From assembly GCF_900323885.1 (NCBI RefSeq), contig NZ_OOHJ01000018.1:3583001-3647000 (forward strand): a stretch of DNA of 64,000 nucleotides. The letters run 5' to 3'. The notes under the pieces were generated by a model. That model was not told where the DNA came from and ran no database searches. It was given only the letters and a program-made list of their open reading frames with translations. Numbering within the stretch: position 1 is the stretch's first letter; each line of letters starts with the position of its first letter. Origin of the DNA: [Actinomadura] parvosata subsp. kistnae (GTDB lineage: Bacteria > Actinomycetota > Actinomycetes > Streptosporangiales > Streptosporangiaceae). The position numbers were made by a program, and so were the translations under genes. Below are positions 50,954 through 59,636 of the stretch, one piece after another.

Positions 50954-51846
50954 TGGCCGTCAAGACCGTGCCGGCGCCGGCCCAGCCCCATCACCACCAC
51001 GCCCGCGCGGGCGGCGGCGGCGCGCGCCGCGCCATGCCCAAGGTCAAGACCGTGCTCGTCGCGGCCACCGCCTACGTCGTCGCGCTGCTGTTCCTGTTCC
51101 CGTACGTGGTCATGCTGCTGACCTCGCTGCGCTCTCAGGAGTCGCTGCGTGACGTGACGTTCTGGCCCGACGAGTGGGTGTGGTCGAACCTCGTCGACTT
51201 CTGGGGCAGCGGCCTGGCCGGCAACCTGTGGGTGACGATCAAGGCGGCGGCCGGCTCGACGCTGCTCGTGCTGCTGGTGGCGCTGCCCGCCGCGTACTAC
51301 TCGGCCCGGCACCAGTTCCGCGGCCGCACCGCGTTCCTGATCCTCGTGCTGATCACCCAGATGTTCCAGCCGACCGCCATGGTGGTCGGCATCTACCGCG
51401 AGTTCTTCCAGTTCGGGCTGGTCGACTCGATCTGGTCGCTGATCCTCGTCAACGGCGGCTTCAACCTGGCCTTCGCCGTGTGGATCCTCAACGCGTACTT
51501 CTCCTCCATCCCGCGCGAGCTGGAGGAGGCCGCCTTCATCGACGGGAACGGGCGCTTCGGCGCGCTGTTCAGGATCACGCTGCCGCTGGCCATGCCCGGC
51601 GTCATCACCGCGCTGATCTTCACGTTCATCGCCGCGTGGAACGAGTTCGTGGTCGCGCTGACGCTCACCACCACGACCGCGAACCAGCCGCTCCCCGTGG
51701 CACTCAACTCGTTCATCGGGCAGTACCAGGTGGACTGGCAGAACCTGTTCGCCGGCTCGGTGATCGCCACCATCCCGGTGATCATCCTGTTCGCCCTGAT
51801 CGAGCGGAAGGTGGTCGGCGGCCTGACCGCCGGCTCCATCAAGTGA
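50953..51846 (+). CDS. ABC sugar transporter permease (MalG-like)
   Basis: 297 residues. After a His/Gly-rich N-terminus there are six hydrophobic segments, and ELEEAAFIDGNGRFGALFRI then TLPLAMPG is the EAA loop. Its ATG overlaps the stop of the previous permease by 1 bp (TGATG), with GGAGGTGG upstream. It is the second transmembrane subunit of the importer. The unit ends at a strong hairpin (51847-51887). Confidence 0.93.
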   Translation: MAVKTVPAPAQPHHHHARAGGGGARRAMPKVKTVLVAATAYVVALLFLFPYVVMLLTSLRSQESLRDVTFWPDEWVWSNLVDFWGSGLAGNLWVTIKAAAGSTLLVLLVALPAAYYSARHQFRGRTAFLILVLITQMFQPTAMVVGIYREFFQFGLVDSIWSLILVNGGFNLAFAVWILNAYFSSIPRELEEAAFIDGNGRFGALFRITLPLAMPGVITALIFTFIAAWNEFVVALTLTTTTANQPLPVALNSFIGQYQVDWQNLFAGSVIATIPVIILFALIERKVVGGLTAGSIK

Positions 51847-51887
51847 CCGCCCGGGCCACCCCGCAACCCTTGGGGCGGCCCGGGCGG
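51847..51887. terminator. bidirectional hairpin after the sugar importer
   Basis: CCGCCCGGGCC (51847-51857) pairs with 51877-51887 (11 bp), with a further 4-bp inner stem, between convergent genes. Confidence 0.8.
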
Positions 51888-51888
51888 C

Positions 51889-52635
51889 TCACCGCTGCTT
51901 CTCCTGCGGCACGCGCGCCACGCAGAACACCGTCTGGCCGAACGGCGGGCGCACGAACCGCTCGATGAGCCTGGTCAGCGGCACCACCGTGCGGTCGTAG
52001 ATCTTCACCAGCCGCGGGTCGGGATAGCCCACGCCGCCCCGGCGCACCGCCGCCCACCAGGCGATGCCGCCCAGGAAGTTGATCGGCTTGAGCACCTCGA
52101 CGTCGAGCCCCGCCTTGGCGACCGTCGTGCCCAGCGTCTTCGGCGTGTAGCGCTGGACGTGCCCCACCTTGCGGTCGAAGTCTCCATAAAGCTGCATGTA
52201 GCCGGGCACCCAGATGATGATGCGCCCGCCCGGCAGCGTCACCCGCGCCAGCGACCGCAGCGCCTCCGCGTCGTCCTCGATGTGCTCCAGGACGTTCATC
52301 AGCACGACCGTGTCGACCTTGTCCTCCAGCGGGATGTCCGTCGGCAGCCCGAACTGCAGGACGTCGATCTCGTCGCGGTCGGCGAAGCGCTTCTCCAGCT
52401 GCTCCACGCAGTAAGGGTCGAAGTCGCTCACCACGAGCCGGTCGAGACGCGGCAGGAACTGCTCGGCGAAGTGACCCAGCCCCGAGCCGATCTCCAGCAT
52501 CGACCGGCCCACGTGCGGGGCGACCATGTCGAACTCGTACTGCCGATAGTTCTTGGCCTCGTCCCCACCCAGGTGGTTCTCCAGGGCCTCGTCACCGGCC
52601 GCCGGTTGAACTACACGGTCATACCCAGAAGACAT
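51889..52635 (-). CDS. class I SAM-dependent methyltransferase
   Basis: 248 residues. SMLEIGSGLGHFAEQFLP is motif I, LVVSDFDPYCVEQLEKRF motif II, and TVVLMNVLEHIEDDAEALRS motif IV, the plain class I pattern. VTLPGGRIIIWVPGYMQLYG follows, as in sugar or lipid methyltransferases of cell-envelope pathways. The start is ATG 52635. It is convergent with the importer. The acceptor is unknown. Confidence 0.9.
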   Translation of the reverse strand: MSSGYDRVVQPAAGDEALENHLGGDEAKNYRQYEFDMVAPHVGRSMLEIGSGLGHFAEQFLPRLDRLVVSDFDPYCVEQLEKRFADRDEIDVLQFGLPTDIPLEDKVDTVVLMNVLEHIEDDAEALRSLARVTLPGGRIIIWVPGYMQLYGDFDRKVGHVQRYTPKTLGTTVAKAGLDVEVLKPINFLGGIAWWAAVRRGGVGYPDPRLVKIYDRTVVPLTRLIERFVRPPFGQTVFCVARVPQEKQR

Positions 52636-52759
52636 AATCCCGTTCCTTCGAGGGGCTCATGGATTGCCAGAGTCTAGTGCCCTGGACAGTCACCAGGATG
52701 ACACGATCCGCGGATCGCCCTTCCCCGCGCGACCCGTATGCGGTGGAATCTGACTCGCC

Positions 52760-53299
52760 ATGGACGACGACGAGGCGATCGCCCGCTCGGCCCGAGGCGA
52801 CCTGACGGCCTACGAGGTGCTGGTCGCCCGCTACAGCGCGCTCGCCCACCGTACCGCGTTCCTGCTCGGGGCGGGCAACGAGGCGGAGGACGTGGTGCAG
52901 GAGGCGTTCGTCAAGGCCTACCGGCACCTGTCCGGCTTCCGCGCGGGCGCGCCGTTCCGGCCGTGGCTGCTGCGCATCGTCGCCAACGAGACCCACAACC
53001 TCACCCGCTCGCGCGGCCGGCGCTCCTCCCTCGAACTGCGGCTCGGCGGCACCGCCGAGACCCGCGTCCCCGACGACCCGCAGGACACCGCCGTCGCCAC
53101 CGACCGCCGCACCCGCCTGCTCGCCGCCGTCCGCGCCCTGCCCGAACGGGAACGCCAGGCCGTCGTGTGCCGGTACTTCTTACAACTGAGCGAGGCCGAG
53201 ACCGCGCAGGTGCTCGGCTGGCCCGTCGGCACCGTCAAGTCCAGCACGCACCGGGGGCTGGCCCGGCTCAGGGAGGAGGTGGGGGATGAGCTCAAATGA
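52760..53299 (+). CDS. ECF-like RNA polymerase sigma factor
   Basis: 179 residues. Region 2: YEVLVARYSALAHRTAFLLG, NEAEDVVQEAFVKAYRHLSG, and FRPWLLRIVANETHNLTRS. Region 4: LPERERQAVVCRYFLQLSEA followed by ETAQVLGWPVGTVKSSTHRG. ATG 52760. It overlaps the next gene by 14 bp, so they are coupled. The signal and target promoters are unknown. Confidence 0.93.
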   Translation: MDDDEAIARSARGDLTAYEVLVARYSALAHRTAFLLGAGNEAEDVVQEAFVKAYRHLSGFRAGAPFRPWLLRIVANETHNLTRSRGRRSSLELRLGGTAETRVPDDPQDTAVATDRRTRLLAAVRALPERERQAVVCRYFLQLSEAETAQVLGWPVGTVKSSTHRGLARLREEVGDELK

Positions 53300-54116
53300 G
53301 CCCTCCGACGCGCTCGACGCCTTCGAGTCCGAGCTGACGGCGCTCGGCGACCTTCTCGACGTCCCCGCCGCGCCACCGCCGGCCGACGTGGCCGCCGCCG
53401 TCCGCGCCCGCCTCGAAGCCGACGCGCCCGCCGCTGCCCGTGACCGCCCCGAACCCGGCGCGTCCCCCGCCGTCCGTGCCCGCCCCGGACCCGCCTCCCG
53501 CGAGGACGAGCCTGTACGGCCGGCGCGGCGGCGCCGGCGGAGGCGGTGGGCGGTCGTGGCCGCCGTGGTCGTCGCCGTGATCACCGTCACGGCCGCCACC
53601 CCCCAGGGCCGCGCCGCCGTGGCGCAGATCCTGCGCTTCGCCGGCATCGAGATCGAGGTCGGCGACACCACGCCGCCGCCCGTCACCACCACCGCTGGCC
53701 TGCCGGGCGAGCACGAGGTCGCAAGGGCGGACCTCCCCGCCCAGGTCAGGTTCCCGGTACGGACCCCGGCGGCGCTGGGCGAGCCGCAACGCGTCACCGT
53801 GTCCGAGAACGGCCGGGTCGCCTCGATGTTCTGGCCAGGAGGGATCAGGCTCGACCAGTTCGACGGCACCATGGCCCCGTACTTCTTCAAGAAGCTCGGC
53901 CCGCCCGCCCCCGAGTACACCCGCGTGAACGGCCGTGAGGCCTGGTGGATCCCCGGCGAGCACCCCCTCGGCTACATCCCGCGCGAGGACGGCACGCAGG
54001 TCCCGCTCCGGCAGGCCGCCGCCACGCTCATCTGGCAGCAGGACGGCGTCAACCTCCGCCTGGAGGGCGCGGGCAGCCTCAAGGAGGCCGTCCGCATCGC
54101 CTCGTCGATCAAGTAG
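53286..54116 (+). CDS. membrane protein paired with sigma factor (putative anti-sigma, DUF4367-like)
   Basis: 276 residues. A cytosolic N-terminal region (ALGDLLDVPAAPPPADVAAA) is followed by an Arg/Pro-rich stretch, one membrane helix (WAVVAAVVVAVITVTAA at about residue 90-106), and an outer domain (LPAQVRFPVRTPAALGEPQR, WWIPGEHPLGYIPREDGTQV, EAVRIASSIK) of the DUF4367 type. Operon position with a sigma factor suggests an anti-sigma function, but no ZAS zinc motif is seen. Overlap of 14 bp with the sigma gene and a high-GC bias like the neighbours make the call solid. Confidence 0.85.
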   Translation: MSSNEPSDALDAFESELTALGDLLDVPAAPPPADVAAAVRARLEADAPAAARDRPEPGASPAVRARPGPASREDEPVRPARRRRRRRWAVVAAVVVAVITVTAATPQGRAAVAQILRFAGIEIEVGDTTPPPVTTTAGLPGEHEVARADLPAQVRFPVRTPAALGEPQRVTVSENGRVASMFWPGGIRLDQFDGTMAPYFFKKLGPPAPEYTRVNGREAWWIPGEHPLGYIPREDGTQVPLRQAAATLIWQQDGVNLRLEGAGSLKEAVRIASSIK

Positions 54117-54122
54117 ACCGGC

Positions 54123-55151
54123 TCAGTGGAGGGCCCCGGTGAGCCAGTCGTCCACGCCCTTCAGCAGCTCCTTGCGCACCGACTCCGGCGCCGCCGACGA
54201 CCGTACGGACTGCCGGGCCAGCTCCGCCACCTCCGCATCACCGAACCCGTACACCTCCCTGGCCAGCTCGTACTGGCGCAGCAGCCGCGTGCCGAACAGC
54301 AGCGGGTCGTCGGCGCCCAGCGCGATCGGCACCCCCGCGTCGAACAGCCGCCGCACCGGCACGTCCGCCGCCTCCTCCACCACGCCCAGGCCCACGTTCG
54401 ACGTGGGGCACACCTCGCAGCAGATCTGCCGGTCGGCCAGCCGCTGCATCAGCCACTCGTCCTCGGCCGCCCGCACCCCGTGCCCCACCCGGTCGGCGCC
54501 CAGGTCGTCCACGCACTGGGCGACGCTGCGCGGCCCGAGCAGCTCGCCCCCGTGCGGCACCGCCAGCAGCCCGCCCCGCTTGGCGATCCGGAACGCCCGC
54601 TCGAAGTCTCTCGCCTGGGCGCGCCGCTCGTCGTTGGACAGGCCGAAGCCGATCACGCCCTTGCCGGCGTACTGGGTGGCGAGCCTGGCCAGGGTGTTGG
54701 CGTCGAGCGGGTGGCGGGTGCGGTTGGCCGCGACGACCACCGCCATCCCGACGCCCGCGTGCCGCGACGCCTGCTCCACCGCGTCCAGCATCAGCTCCAG
54801 CGTCGCCGTCAGGCCGCCGAAGCGCTGCGCGTACCCCGACGGGTCCACCTGGATCTCCAGCCACCGCGACCCGGCCGCCACCTCGTCCTCGGCGGTCTCC
54901 CGCATCAGCCGGTAGACGTGTTCCGGGCGGGTGAGCACGGACCTCGCGATGTCGTACAGCCGCTGGAAGCGGAACCAGCCCCGCTCGTCCGTCGCCCGCA
55001 GCTTGGGCGGCCAGTCCTGCTCCAGCGCGTCGGGCAGGGTCAGCCCCTGCTCCCTGGCCAGCTCGATCAGGGTCGAGTGCCGCATCGAGCCGGTGAAGTG
55101 CAGGTGCAGGTGAGCCTTGGGAAGCGCGTGCAGGGGCCGGAGCATCTGCAT
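54123..55151 (-). CDS. adenosine deaminase family protein
   Basis: 342 residues. KAHLHLHFTGS supplies the first zinc His pair. GFGLSNDERR, PHGGELLGP, VGHGVRAAED, CEVCPTSNVGLGV and LGADDPLLFG are the other conserved sites of the adenosine deaminase fold, in the form found in actinomycetes near aspC. It deaminates adenosine or a related purine or aminated base. The start is ATG 55151, with ATG 55145 an alternative. It lies in the aspC-secE-nusG neighbourhood typical of actinomycetes. Confidence 0.88.
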   Translation of the reverse strand: MQMLRPLHALPKAHLHLHFTGSMRHSTLIELAREQGLTLPDALEQDWPPKLRATDERGWFRFQRLYDIARSVLTRPEHVYRLMRETAEDEVAAGSRWLEIQVDPSGYAQRFGGLTATLELMLDAVEQASRHAGVGMAVVVAANRTRHPLDANTLARLATQYAGKGVIGFGLSNDERRAQARDFERAFRIAKRGGLLAVPHGGELLGPRSVAQCVDDLGADRVGHGVRAAEDEWLMQRLADRQICCEVCPTSNVGLGVVEEAADVPVRRLFDAGVPIALGADDPLLFGTRLLRQYELAREVYGFGDAEVAELARQSVRSSAAPESVRKELLKGVDDWLTGALH

Positions 55152-55206
55152 ATCTTGCCACCCGACCTCACGCGGCCGCTGGGCTCCACGGTACGGAAGG
55201 GGCCCG

Positions 55207-55845
55207 ATGGGGGATCAAGTCACCATGATCCCCGAGGGGCACCACACCGGCCAGGGATGGCGCGCGGCGCTCGCCGTGCTGGCGCTCGGAGCCACGGCCT
55301 TCATCATCTACGCCCTGTTCTCCTCGGGCTTCGGGCGCCTGCCGCGGGCCGCCGTACCGACGCCGGAGCCCGTCCTGGCCGAACCCGAACCCGAGCCCGA
55401 ATCTGGGCCCGAGCCCGAGCCTGAGCGGCCCGCGGGCGCGGGGGTCGGGCAGCCCGCCCCGCCCCGCGCCCCCGTTCTCGCCGTCGTCGCCGCCGACTTC
55501 TGGCTGTCGTACCTGCCGGACGGGCTGGCGCGCAGCGGCGGCGAGGTCACCGCGACCGGCGCCCGCGCCCGGTTCGGCTCCGCGGGCGGATTCGCCGAGG
55601 TGCAGGTGGAGCACGGTACGGTAGCCGCCGACTGGGACGGCTACCGCCACCGGCTCACCGTGCTGGACGCCCGGGCCACCACCGTGCGCGGCAGGCCCGC
55701 CGTGGCCGGCAGGTACCCCGGCGGCGGCCGCGTGCTCGCCTGGCTCGAACGGCCGGGAACGGGCGCGCTGGTCCGCGTCAGCGACTCGTTCGGCCGCGAA
55801 CTCGCCGCAATTGCCGCCTCGGTCAAGGCTCCTGTAGGAGACTAG
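55207..55845 (+). CDS. secreted/membrane-anchored protein with Pro/Glu stalk, unknown function
   Basis: 212 residues. ATG 55207. One N-terminal membrane helix (RAALAVLALGATAFIIYALF), then a Pro/Glu repeat (EPEPEPESGPEPEPE), then an outer domain of about 120 residues (DFWLSYLPDGLARSGGEVTA, TVRGRPAVAGRYPGGGRVLA, WLERPGTGALVRVSDSF). The last block resembles that of the next gene, so the two domains may be related. No function is recognised. Confidence 0.75.
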   Translation: MGDQVTMIPEGHHTGQGWRAALAVLALGATAFIIYALFSSGFGRLPRAAVPTPEPVLAEPEPEPESGPEPEPERPAGAGVGQPAPPRAPVLAVVAADFWLSYLPDGLARSGGEVTATGARARFGSAGGFAEVQVEHGTVAADWDGYRHRLTVLDARATTVRGRPAVAGRYPGGGRVLAWLERPGTGALVRVSDSFGRELAAIAASVKAPVGD

Positions 55846-55884
55846 GAGCCTTTTCCCTGGTTCCACACACCTCATGGGGGGTCG

Positions 55885-56418
55885 ATGCGGCGGTTGGCGG
55901 CGGTTCTCCTCATGCTCACGCTCACGGGATGCGGCGGCGCCGGCGGTGACGGCGGTGACGGCGGCGAGGTGCAGGGCAGCTCGACCACCCCGCCGTCCCC
56001 CTCTCCCTCGCGGTCCCACGACCCCACCGGGGCGGGCAGCGACTCGATCTCGCTGTCCTGCGACGGCACCGACGTGCGCGTGCCGGCCTCGCCCGCCGGG
56101 CTCGCCCCGGCGGGCGCGTTCGGCCGCCTCGACTCGCTCACCCGGCCGCTCAAGGTGGAGGGCCGCATCTGGAGCGACAACGACGAGCGCATGTACGTCG
56201 GCGTCGTCTGCGGGGTGCGCACCGCCGAGCAGTTCGCCACGCTGGTCGCCCGGTCGACGCTGACGGCGTACAAGGGCAAGCCCGCGCTGCGCTGGACCAC
56301 CCGCACGGGCGTGCGCAGCTTCATGTGGCTGGAGCGGCCCGGCACCGCCGTCTACGTCGGCGCGACCCCCGGCCTCGCCGACGACATCAGGCCCATCGCC
56401 GCCGACATCACCACTTAG
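55885..56418 (+). CDS. lipoprotein, unknown function
   Basis: 177 residues. The type II signal peptide is MRRLAAVLLMLTLTGC with the lipobox LTGC. A Gly/Ser linker follows. The domain from ISLSCDGTDVRVPA to the end holds KGKPALRWTTRTG then FMWLERPGTAVYVG, similar to the end of the previous gene. It contains two Cys (SLSC, VVCGVRT) that may form a disulfide. Its stop overlaps the aminotransferase stop. Function unknown. Confidence 0.8.
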   Translation: MRRLAAVLLMLTLTGCGGAGGDGGDGGEVQGSSTTPPSPSPSRSHDPTGAGSDSISLSCDGTDVRVPASPAGLAPAGAFGRLDSLTRPLKVEGRIWSDNDERMYVGVVCGVRTAEQFATLVARSTLTAYKGKPALRWTTRTGVRSFMWLERPGTAVYVGATPGLADDIRPIAADITT

Positions 56419-57623
56419 CGGGCCTCGGCGAGCAGCTTGCCCATCCGGCTGACGCCCTCGGCCAGGTCGTTGTCACCCAGCGCGTAGGACAGCCTGAAGT
56501 AGCCCGGGGTGCCGAAAGCCTCACCGGGCACCACGGCGACCTCGGCCTCCTCCAGGATCAGCTCCGCCAGCTCGCCGGACGACTGGGGCCGCCGGCCGCG
56601 CAGCTCCTTGCCGATCAGCTCCTTCACCGACGGGTACGCGTAGAACGCCCCCTTCGGCTCCGGGCAGAACACGCCCGGGATCTCGTTCAGCATCCTGACC
56701 ATCGTCTGGCGGCGCCGGTCGAACGCCGTGCGCATCTCGGCCACCGCCGACAGGTCGCCCGACACCGCCGCCAGTGCCGCCATCTGCGCCACGTTCGAGA
56801 CGTTGGAGGTGGCGTGCGACTGCAGGTTCGTGGCGGCCTTCACCACGTCGGACGGGCCGATCATCCAGCCCACGCGCCAGCCCGTCATCGCGTACGTCTT
56901 GGCCACGCCGTTGAGGATCACCACGCGGTCGCCCAGCTCCGGCACGGCCGTGGCGATGCTGGTGAACTCGGCCCCGCCGTACACGAGGTGCTCGTAGATC
57001 TCGTCGGTGACCACCCACAGGCCGTGCTCGGCCGCCCAGCGGCCGATCGCGACCGTCTCCTCGCGCGAGTAGACGGCGCCCGTCGGGTTGGACGGCGAGA
57101 CGAACAGCAGCACCTTCGTCCGCTCGGTGCGCGCCGCCTCCAGCTGGTCGACGCTCGCCAGGTAGCCGGTGGACTCGTCGGTCACGACGTCCACCTGCAC
57201 GCCGCCGGCCAGCTTGATCGCCTCGGGGTAGGTCGTCCAGTAGGGGGCGACGACCAGCACCTCGTCACCCGGGTCGAGCAGCGTCGCGAACGCCTCGTAC
57301 ACCGCCTGCTTGCCGCCGTTGGTGACCAGCACCTGCGCGGCCTCGGCCGCGTAGCCGGAGTCGCGCAGCGTCTTGGCGGCGATCGCCTGCTTCAGCTCGG
57401 GCAGGCCGCCCGCCGGCGTGTACTTGTGGAAGCGCGGGTCGCGGGCCGCCTCGATCGCCGCCTCGACGATGTACCCGGGCGTCGGGAAGTCGGGCTCGCC
57501 CGCGCCGAAGCCGATGACGGGGCGCCCGGCCGCCTTCATCGCCTTCGCCTTGGCGTCCACGGCGAGCGTGGCGGACTCGGAAATCGCGGAAATTCTCGCG
57601 GAGATGCGGGATCGGGTGGACAT
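56415..57623 (-). CDS. pyridoxal-phosphate-dependent aspartate aminotransferase
   Basis: 402 residues. GFGAGEPDFPTPGYIVEAAI at the N-terminus, VTNGGKQAVYEAFATLLDPG, LFVSPSNPTGAVYSREE and VTDEIYEHLVYG are the class I/II aminotransferase blocks. The PLP lysine is in LNGVAKTYAMTGWRVGW, and RLSYALGDNDL holds the substrate-binding Arg. The start ATG 57623 was chosen over an in-frame one at 57701. It is divergent from tRNA-Trp/secE, as in Streptomyces. It probably transaminates aspartate with 2-oxoglutarate. Confidence 0.94.
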   Translation of the reverse strand: MSTRSRISARISAISESATLAVDAKAKAMKAAGRPVIGFGAGEPDFPTPGYIVEAAIEAARDPRFHKYTPAGGLPELKQAIAAKTLRDSGYAAEAAQVLVTNGGKQAVYEAFATLLDPGDEVLVVAPYWTTYPEAIKLAGGVQVDVVTDESTGYLASVDQLEAARTERTKVLLFVSPSNPTGAVYSREETVAIGRWAAEHGLWVVTDEIYEHLVYGGAEFTSIATAVPELGDRVVILNGVAKTYAMTGWRVGWMIGPSDVVKAATNLQSHATSNVSNVAQMAALAAVSGDLSAVAEMRTAFDRRRQTMVRMLNEIPGVFCPEPKGAFYAYPSVKELIGKELRGRRPQSSGELAELILEEAEVAVVPGEAFGTPGYFRLSYALGDNDLAEGVSRMGKLLAEAR

Positions 57624-57791
57624 GACTCCATGCTCCCACGCGGCCTTCGCGTGCGCGTGACCTGGGCGATCAGGTTTTGGTTCGACGTGGCGGGCAATCA
57701 CCCGTATGCTTTCGCCTGGTCCTTCCGCCGCATGTCGGCGAGCGGTTCGGTCCAGGCAGTGAGTCGATCAGGGTAGTCTGGTCTACGACAT

Positions 57792-57864
57792 AGGGCACTG
57801 GCGCAATTGGTAGCGCACCGGTCTCCAAAACCGGCGGTTGGGGGTTCGAGTCCCTCGTGCCCTG
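57792..57864 (+). tRNA. trnW: tRNA-Trp (CCA anticodon)
   Basis: A 73-base cloverleaf. The acceptor AGGGCAC (57792-57798) pairs with GTGCCCT (57857-57863) and the discriminator is G. The anticodon loop CTCCAAA (anticodon CCA) is flanked by CCGGT and ACCGG arms. GGTTCGAGTCC is the T arm. The 3' CCA is not encoded. The position directly before secE is typical of actinomycetes. Confidence 0.97.
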
Positions 57865-57941
57865 CGAGTGCGGTCCGCGCAACAATTGGCGTGTAAGCGC
57901 GCCGCAAGACTGCGTTGGATACGACGGATCAGGTGAGGACT

Positions 57942-58187
57942 GTGGCGATCGACACGCGCGGCGAGACCGCAGACAAGCCTAGTGGCGAGAAGAAGACCCG
58001 CACTTCTCCTGCCCTCTTCTACCGGCAGGTCGTCAACGAGCTCCGCAAGGTCATCTGGCCGACACGCAAGGATCTCATCACCTACACCACGGTCGTTCTG
58101 GTATTCGTTCTGATCATGGTTGCGATCGTGTACGGGCTCGACAGCGCCCTGGGATGGGCGGTCCTCCGCGTCTTCGGCGGATCCTGA
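57942..58187 (+). CDS. secE: preprotein translocase subunit SecE
   Basis: 81 residues. PALFYRQVVNELRKVIWPTR is the SecE signature, followed by KDLITYTTVVLVFVLIMVAI, the single membrane helix. It is a core part of the SecYEG channel. GTG 57942 follows AGGTGAGG. A TTG at 57915 is also in frame. It is cotranscribed with nusG, rplK and rplA. Confidence 0.95.
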   Translation: MAIDTRGETADKPSGEKKTRTSPALFYRQVVNELRKVIWPTRKDLITYTTVVLVFVLIMVAIVYGLDSALGWAVLRVFGGS

Positions 58188-58255
58188 CCGAGACGCCGCC
58201 GGGTGGGTCGCCTGACGGAGTCGCCATTCGAAACCACGAAAGAGGAAGAGTCACC

Positions 58256-59020
58256 GTGTCCGAGTCTTCAATTCCGGCGGACGAGTCCCGCGACGAGTGG
58301 GGCGACGAGCTGGAAGAGGCCACTGAGGAGTCCGCCGAGGCGGCTCTCGAGGAGGCCGAGGTCGAGGAGAGCGACGAGGCCGCCGAGGAAGAGGCGGCCA
58401 CCGTCGAGGACGGTGAAGTGCTTCCCGACGTCGATCCCGTCGAGGAGTTCAAGAGCTCGCTGCGGGGTCTGCCCGGTGAGTGGTACGTCATCCACTCCTA
58501 CGCCGGCTACGAGAACCGCGTGAAGTCCAACATCGAGAGCCGCAACGTGTCGCTCAACATGGAGGACTACATCTACCAGGTCGAGGTGCCGACGCACACC
58601 GTCCAGGAGTTCAAGAGCGGCAAGAAGGTCCCGGTCAAGGAGCGCGTGCTGCCCGGCTACGTGCTGGTGCGCATGGAGCTGACCGACGAGTCGTGGGCCG
58701 CCGTGCGCAACACGCCCGGCGTGACCGGCTTCGTCGGCCTGTCCAACAAGCCGAGCCCGCTCAGCCTCGACGAGGTCGCCAAGCTGCTGGCGCCCGAGCC
58801 GACCGAAGAGGCCAAGAAGACCACGACGAAGGCCGCCAGCGGCCCCACCGTCGAGTTCGAGATCGGCGAGTCGGTCACGGTCATGGACGGCCCGTTCGCC
58901 ACGCTGCCCGCCTCGGTGAGCGAGATCAGCCCCGAGTCGCAGAAGCTCAAGGTGCTCGTGTCGATCTTCGGCCGCGAGACTCCGGTGGAGCTCTCGTTCA
59001 ACCAGGTCTCGAAGATCTAA
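58256..59020 (+). CDS. nusG: transcription termination/antitermination protein NusG
   Basis: 254 residues. The first 70 are an acidic extension common in actinobacteria. The NGN domain is GEWYVIHSYAGYENRVKSNI, PVKERVLPGYVLVRMEL and VRNTPGVTGFVG. The KOW domain is GESVTVMDGPFATLPASVSE with LKVLVSIFGRETPVELSFNQ. GTG 58256 has AGAGGAAGAG upstream. It binds RNA polymerase and links transcription to translation or Rho. Confidence 0.96.
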   Translation: MSESSIPADESRDEWGDELEEATEESAEAALEEAEVEESDEAAEEEAATVEDGEVLPDVDPVEEFKSSLRGLPGEWYVIHSYAGYENRVKSNIESRNVSLNMEDYIYQVEVPTHTVQEFKSGKKVPVKERVLPGYVLVRMELTDESWAAVRNTPGVTGFVGLSNKPSPLSLDEVAKLLAPEPTEEAKKTTTKAASGPTVEFEIGESVTVMDGPFATLPASVSEISPESQKLKVLVSIFGRETPVELSFNQVSKI

Positions 59021-59049
59021 GACGATCACATACACTTAGACGTTCGGCT

Positions 59050-59074
59050 GGCCGCCTCATCGCGAGGGGCGGCC
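59050..59074 (+). other. hairpin in the rplK leader
   Basis: GGCCGCC (59050-59056) and GGCGGCC (59068-59074) pair, with two further pairs inside, about 67 bp before rplK. It may be a leader structure, such as a ribosomal protein control site or a processing site. No specific match to the L1 site was verified. Confidence 0.45.
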
Positions 59075-59140
59075 TCCGACATGTCCGGGCCGCAATCCCA
59101 CGGGCCGGGCGCATCGCAATCAGGACCCGGAGAAGGACTA

Positions 59141-59572
59141 ATGCCTCCGAAGAAGAAGATCGCCGCACTCGTCAAGGTGCAGCTGCCGGCCGGCCAGGCC
59201 ACGCCGGCTCCGCCGGTGGGTACCGCCCTCGGTCCCCACGGCGTCAACATCATGGACTTCGTCAAGCAGTACAACGCTGCGACGGAGGCCCAGCGGGGCA
59301 ACATCATCCCCGTTGAGATCACCATTTTCGAAGACCGCAGCTTCACCTTCGTCACGAAGACGCCCCCGGCGCCCGAGCTGATCAAGAAGGCCCTGGGTCT
59401 CGACAAGGGCAGCGCGGTCCCGCACCGCGACAAGGTGGGCAAGCTCAGCCGCGAGCAGCTGCGCAGCATCGCCGAGACGAAGATGCCCGACCTCAACGCC
59501 AACGACATCGAGGCGGCCGAGAAGATCATCGCCGGCACCGCCCGGTCGATGGGCATCACCATCGCCGAGTAA
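59141..59572 (+). CDS. rplK: 50S ribosomal protein L11
   Basis: 143 residues. AALVKVQLPAGQATPAPPVG, GPHGVNIMDFVKQYNAATEA and IPVEITIFEDRSFTFVTKTP are L11 signatures, with ETKMPDLNANDIEAAEKIIA and GTARSMGITIAE at the end. ATG 59141 has GAAGGA upstream. L11 forms the GTPase-associated region of the 50S subunit and is the thiostrepton target. Confidence 0.98.
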   Translation: MPPKKKIAALVKVQLPAGQATPAPPVGTALGPHGVNIMDFVKQYNAATEAQRGNIIPVEITIFEDRSFTFVTKTPPAPELIKKALGLDKGSAVPHRDKVGKLSREQLRSIAETKMPDLNANDIEAAEKIIAGTARSMGITIAE

Positions 59573-59596
59573 GACCTTTCCCAGCAGTTCGTGGGA

Positions 59597-59615
59597 GGGC
59601 CGCCGCATGCGGCCC
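59597..59615 (+). other. hairpin between rplK and rplA
   Basis: GGGCCGC (59597-59603) pairs with GCGGCCC (59609-59615) around a 5-base loop, 21 bp before the rplA ATG. It may affect rplA translation or mRNA stability. No T-tract, so termination is unlikely. Confidence 0.45.
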
Positions 59616-59636
59616 GGACACCACTAGGAGTCAAGA

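Noticed and set aside
54123..55151. Adenosine deaminase with altered active site (PHGGE, ADDP)
   Set aside because: These variants are, to my knowledge, typical of the actinomycete homologue in this position, so they are not special to this genome.
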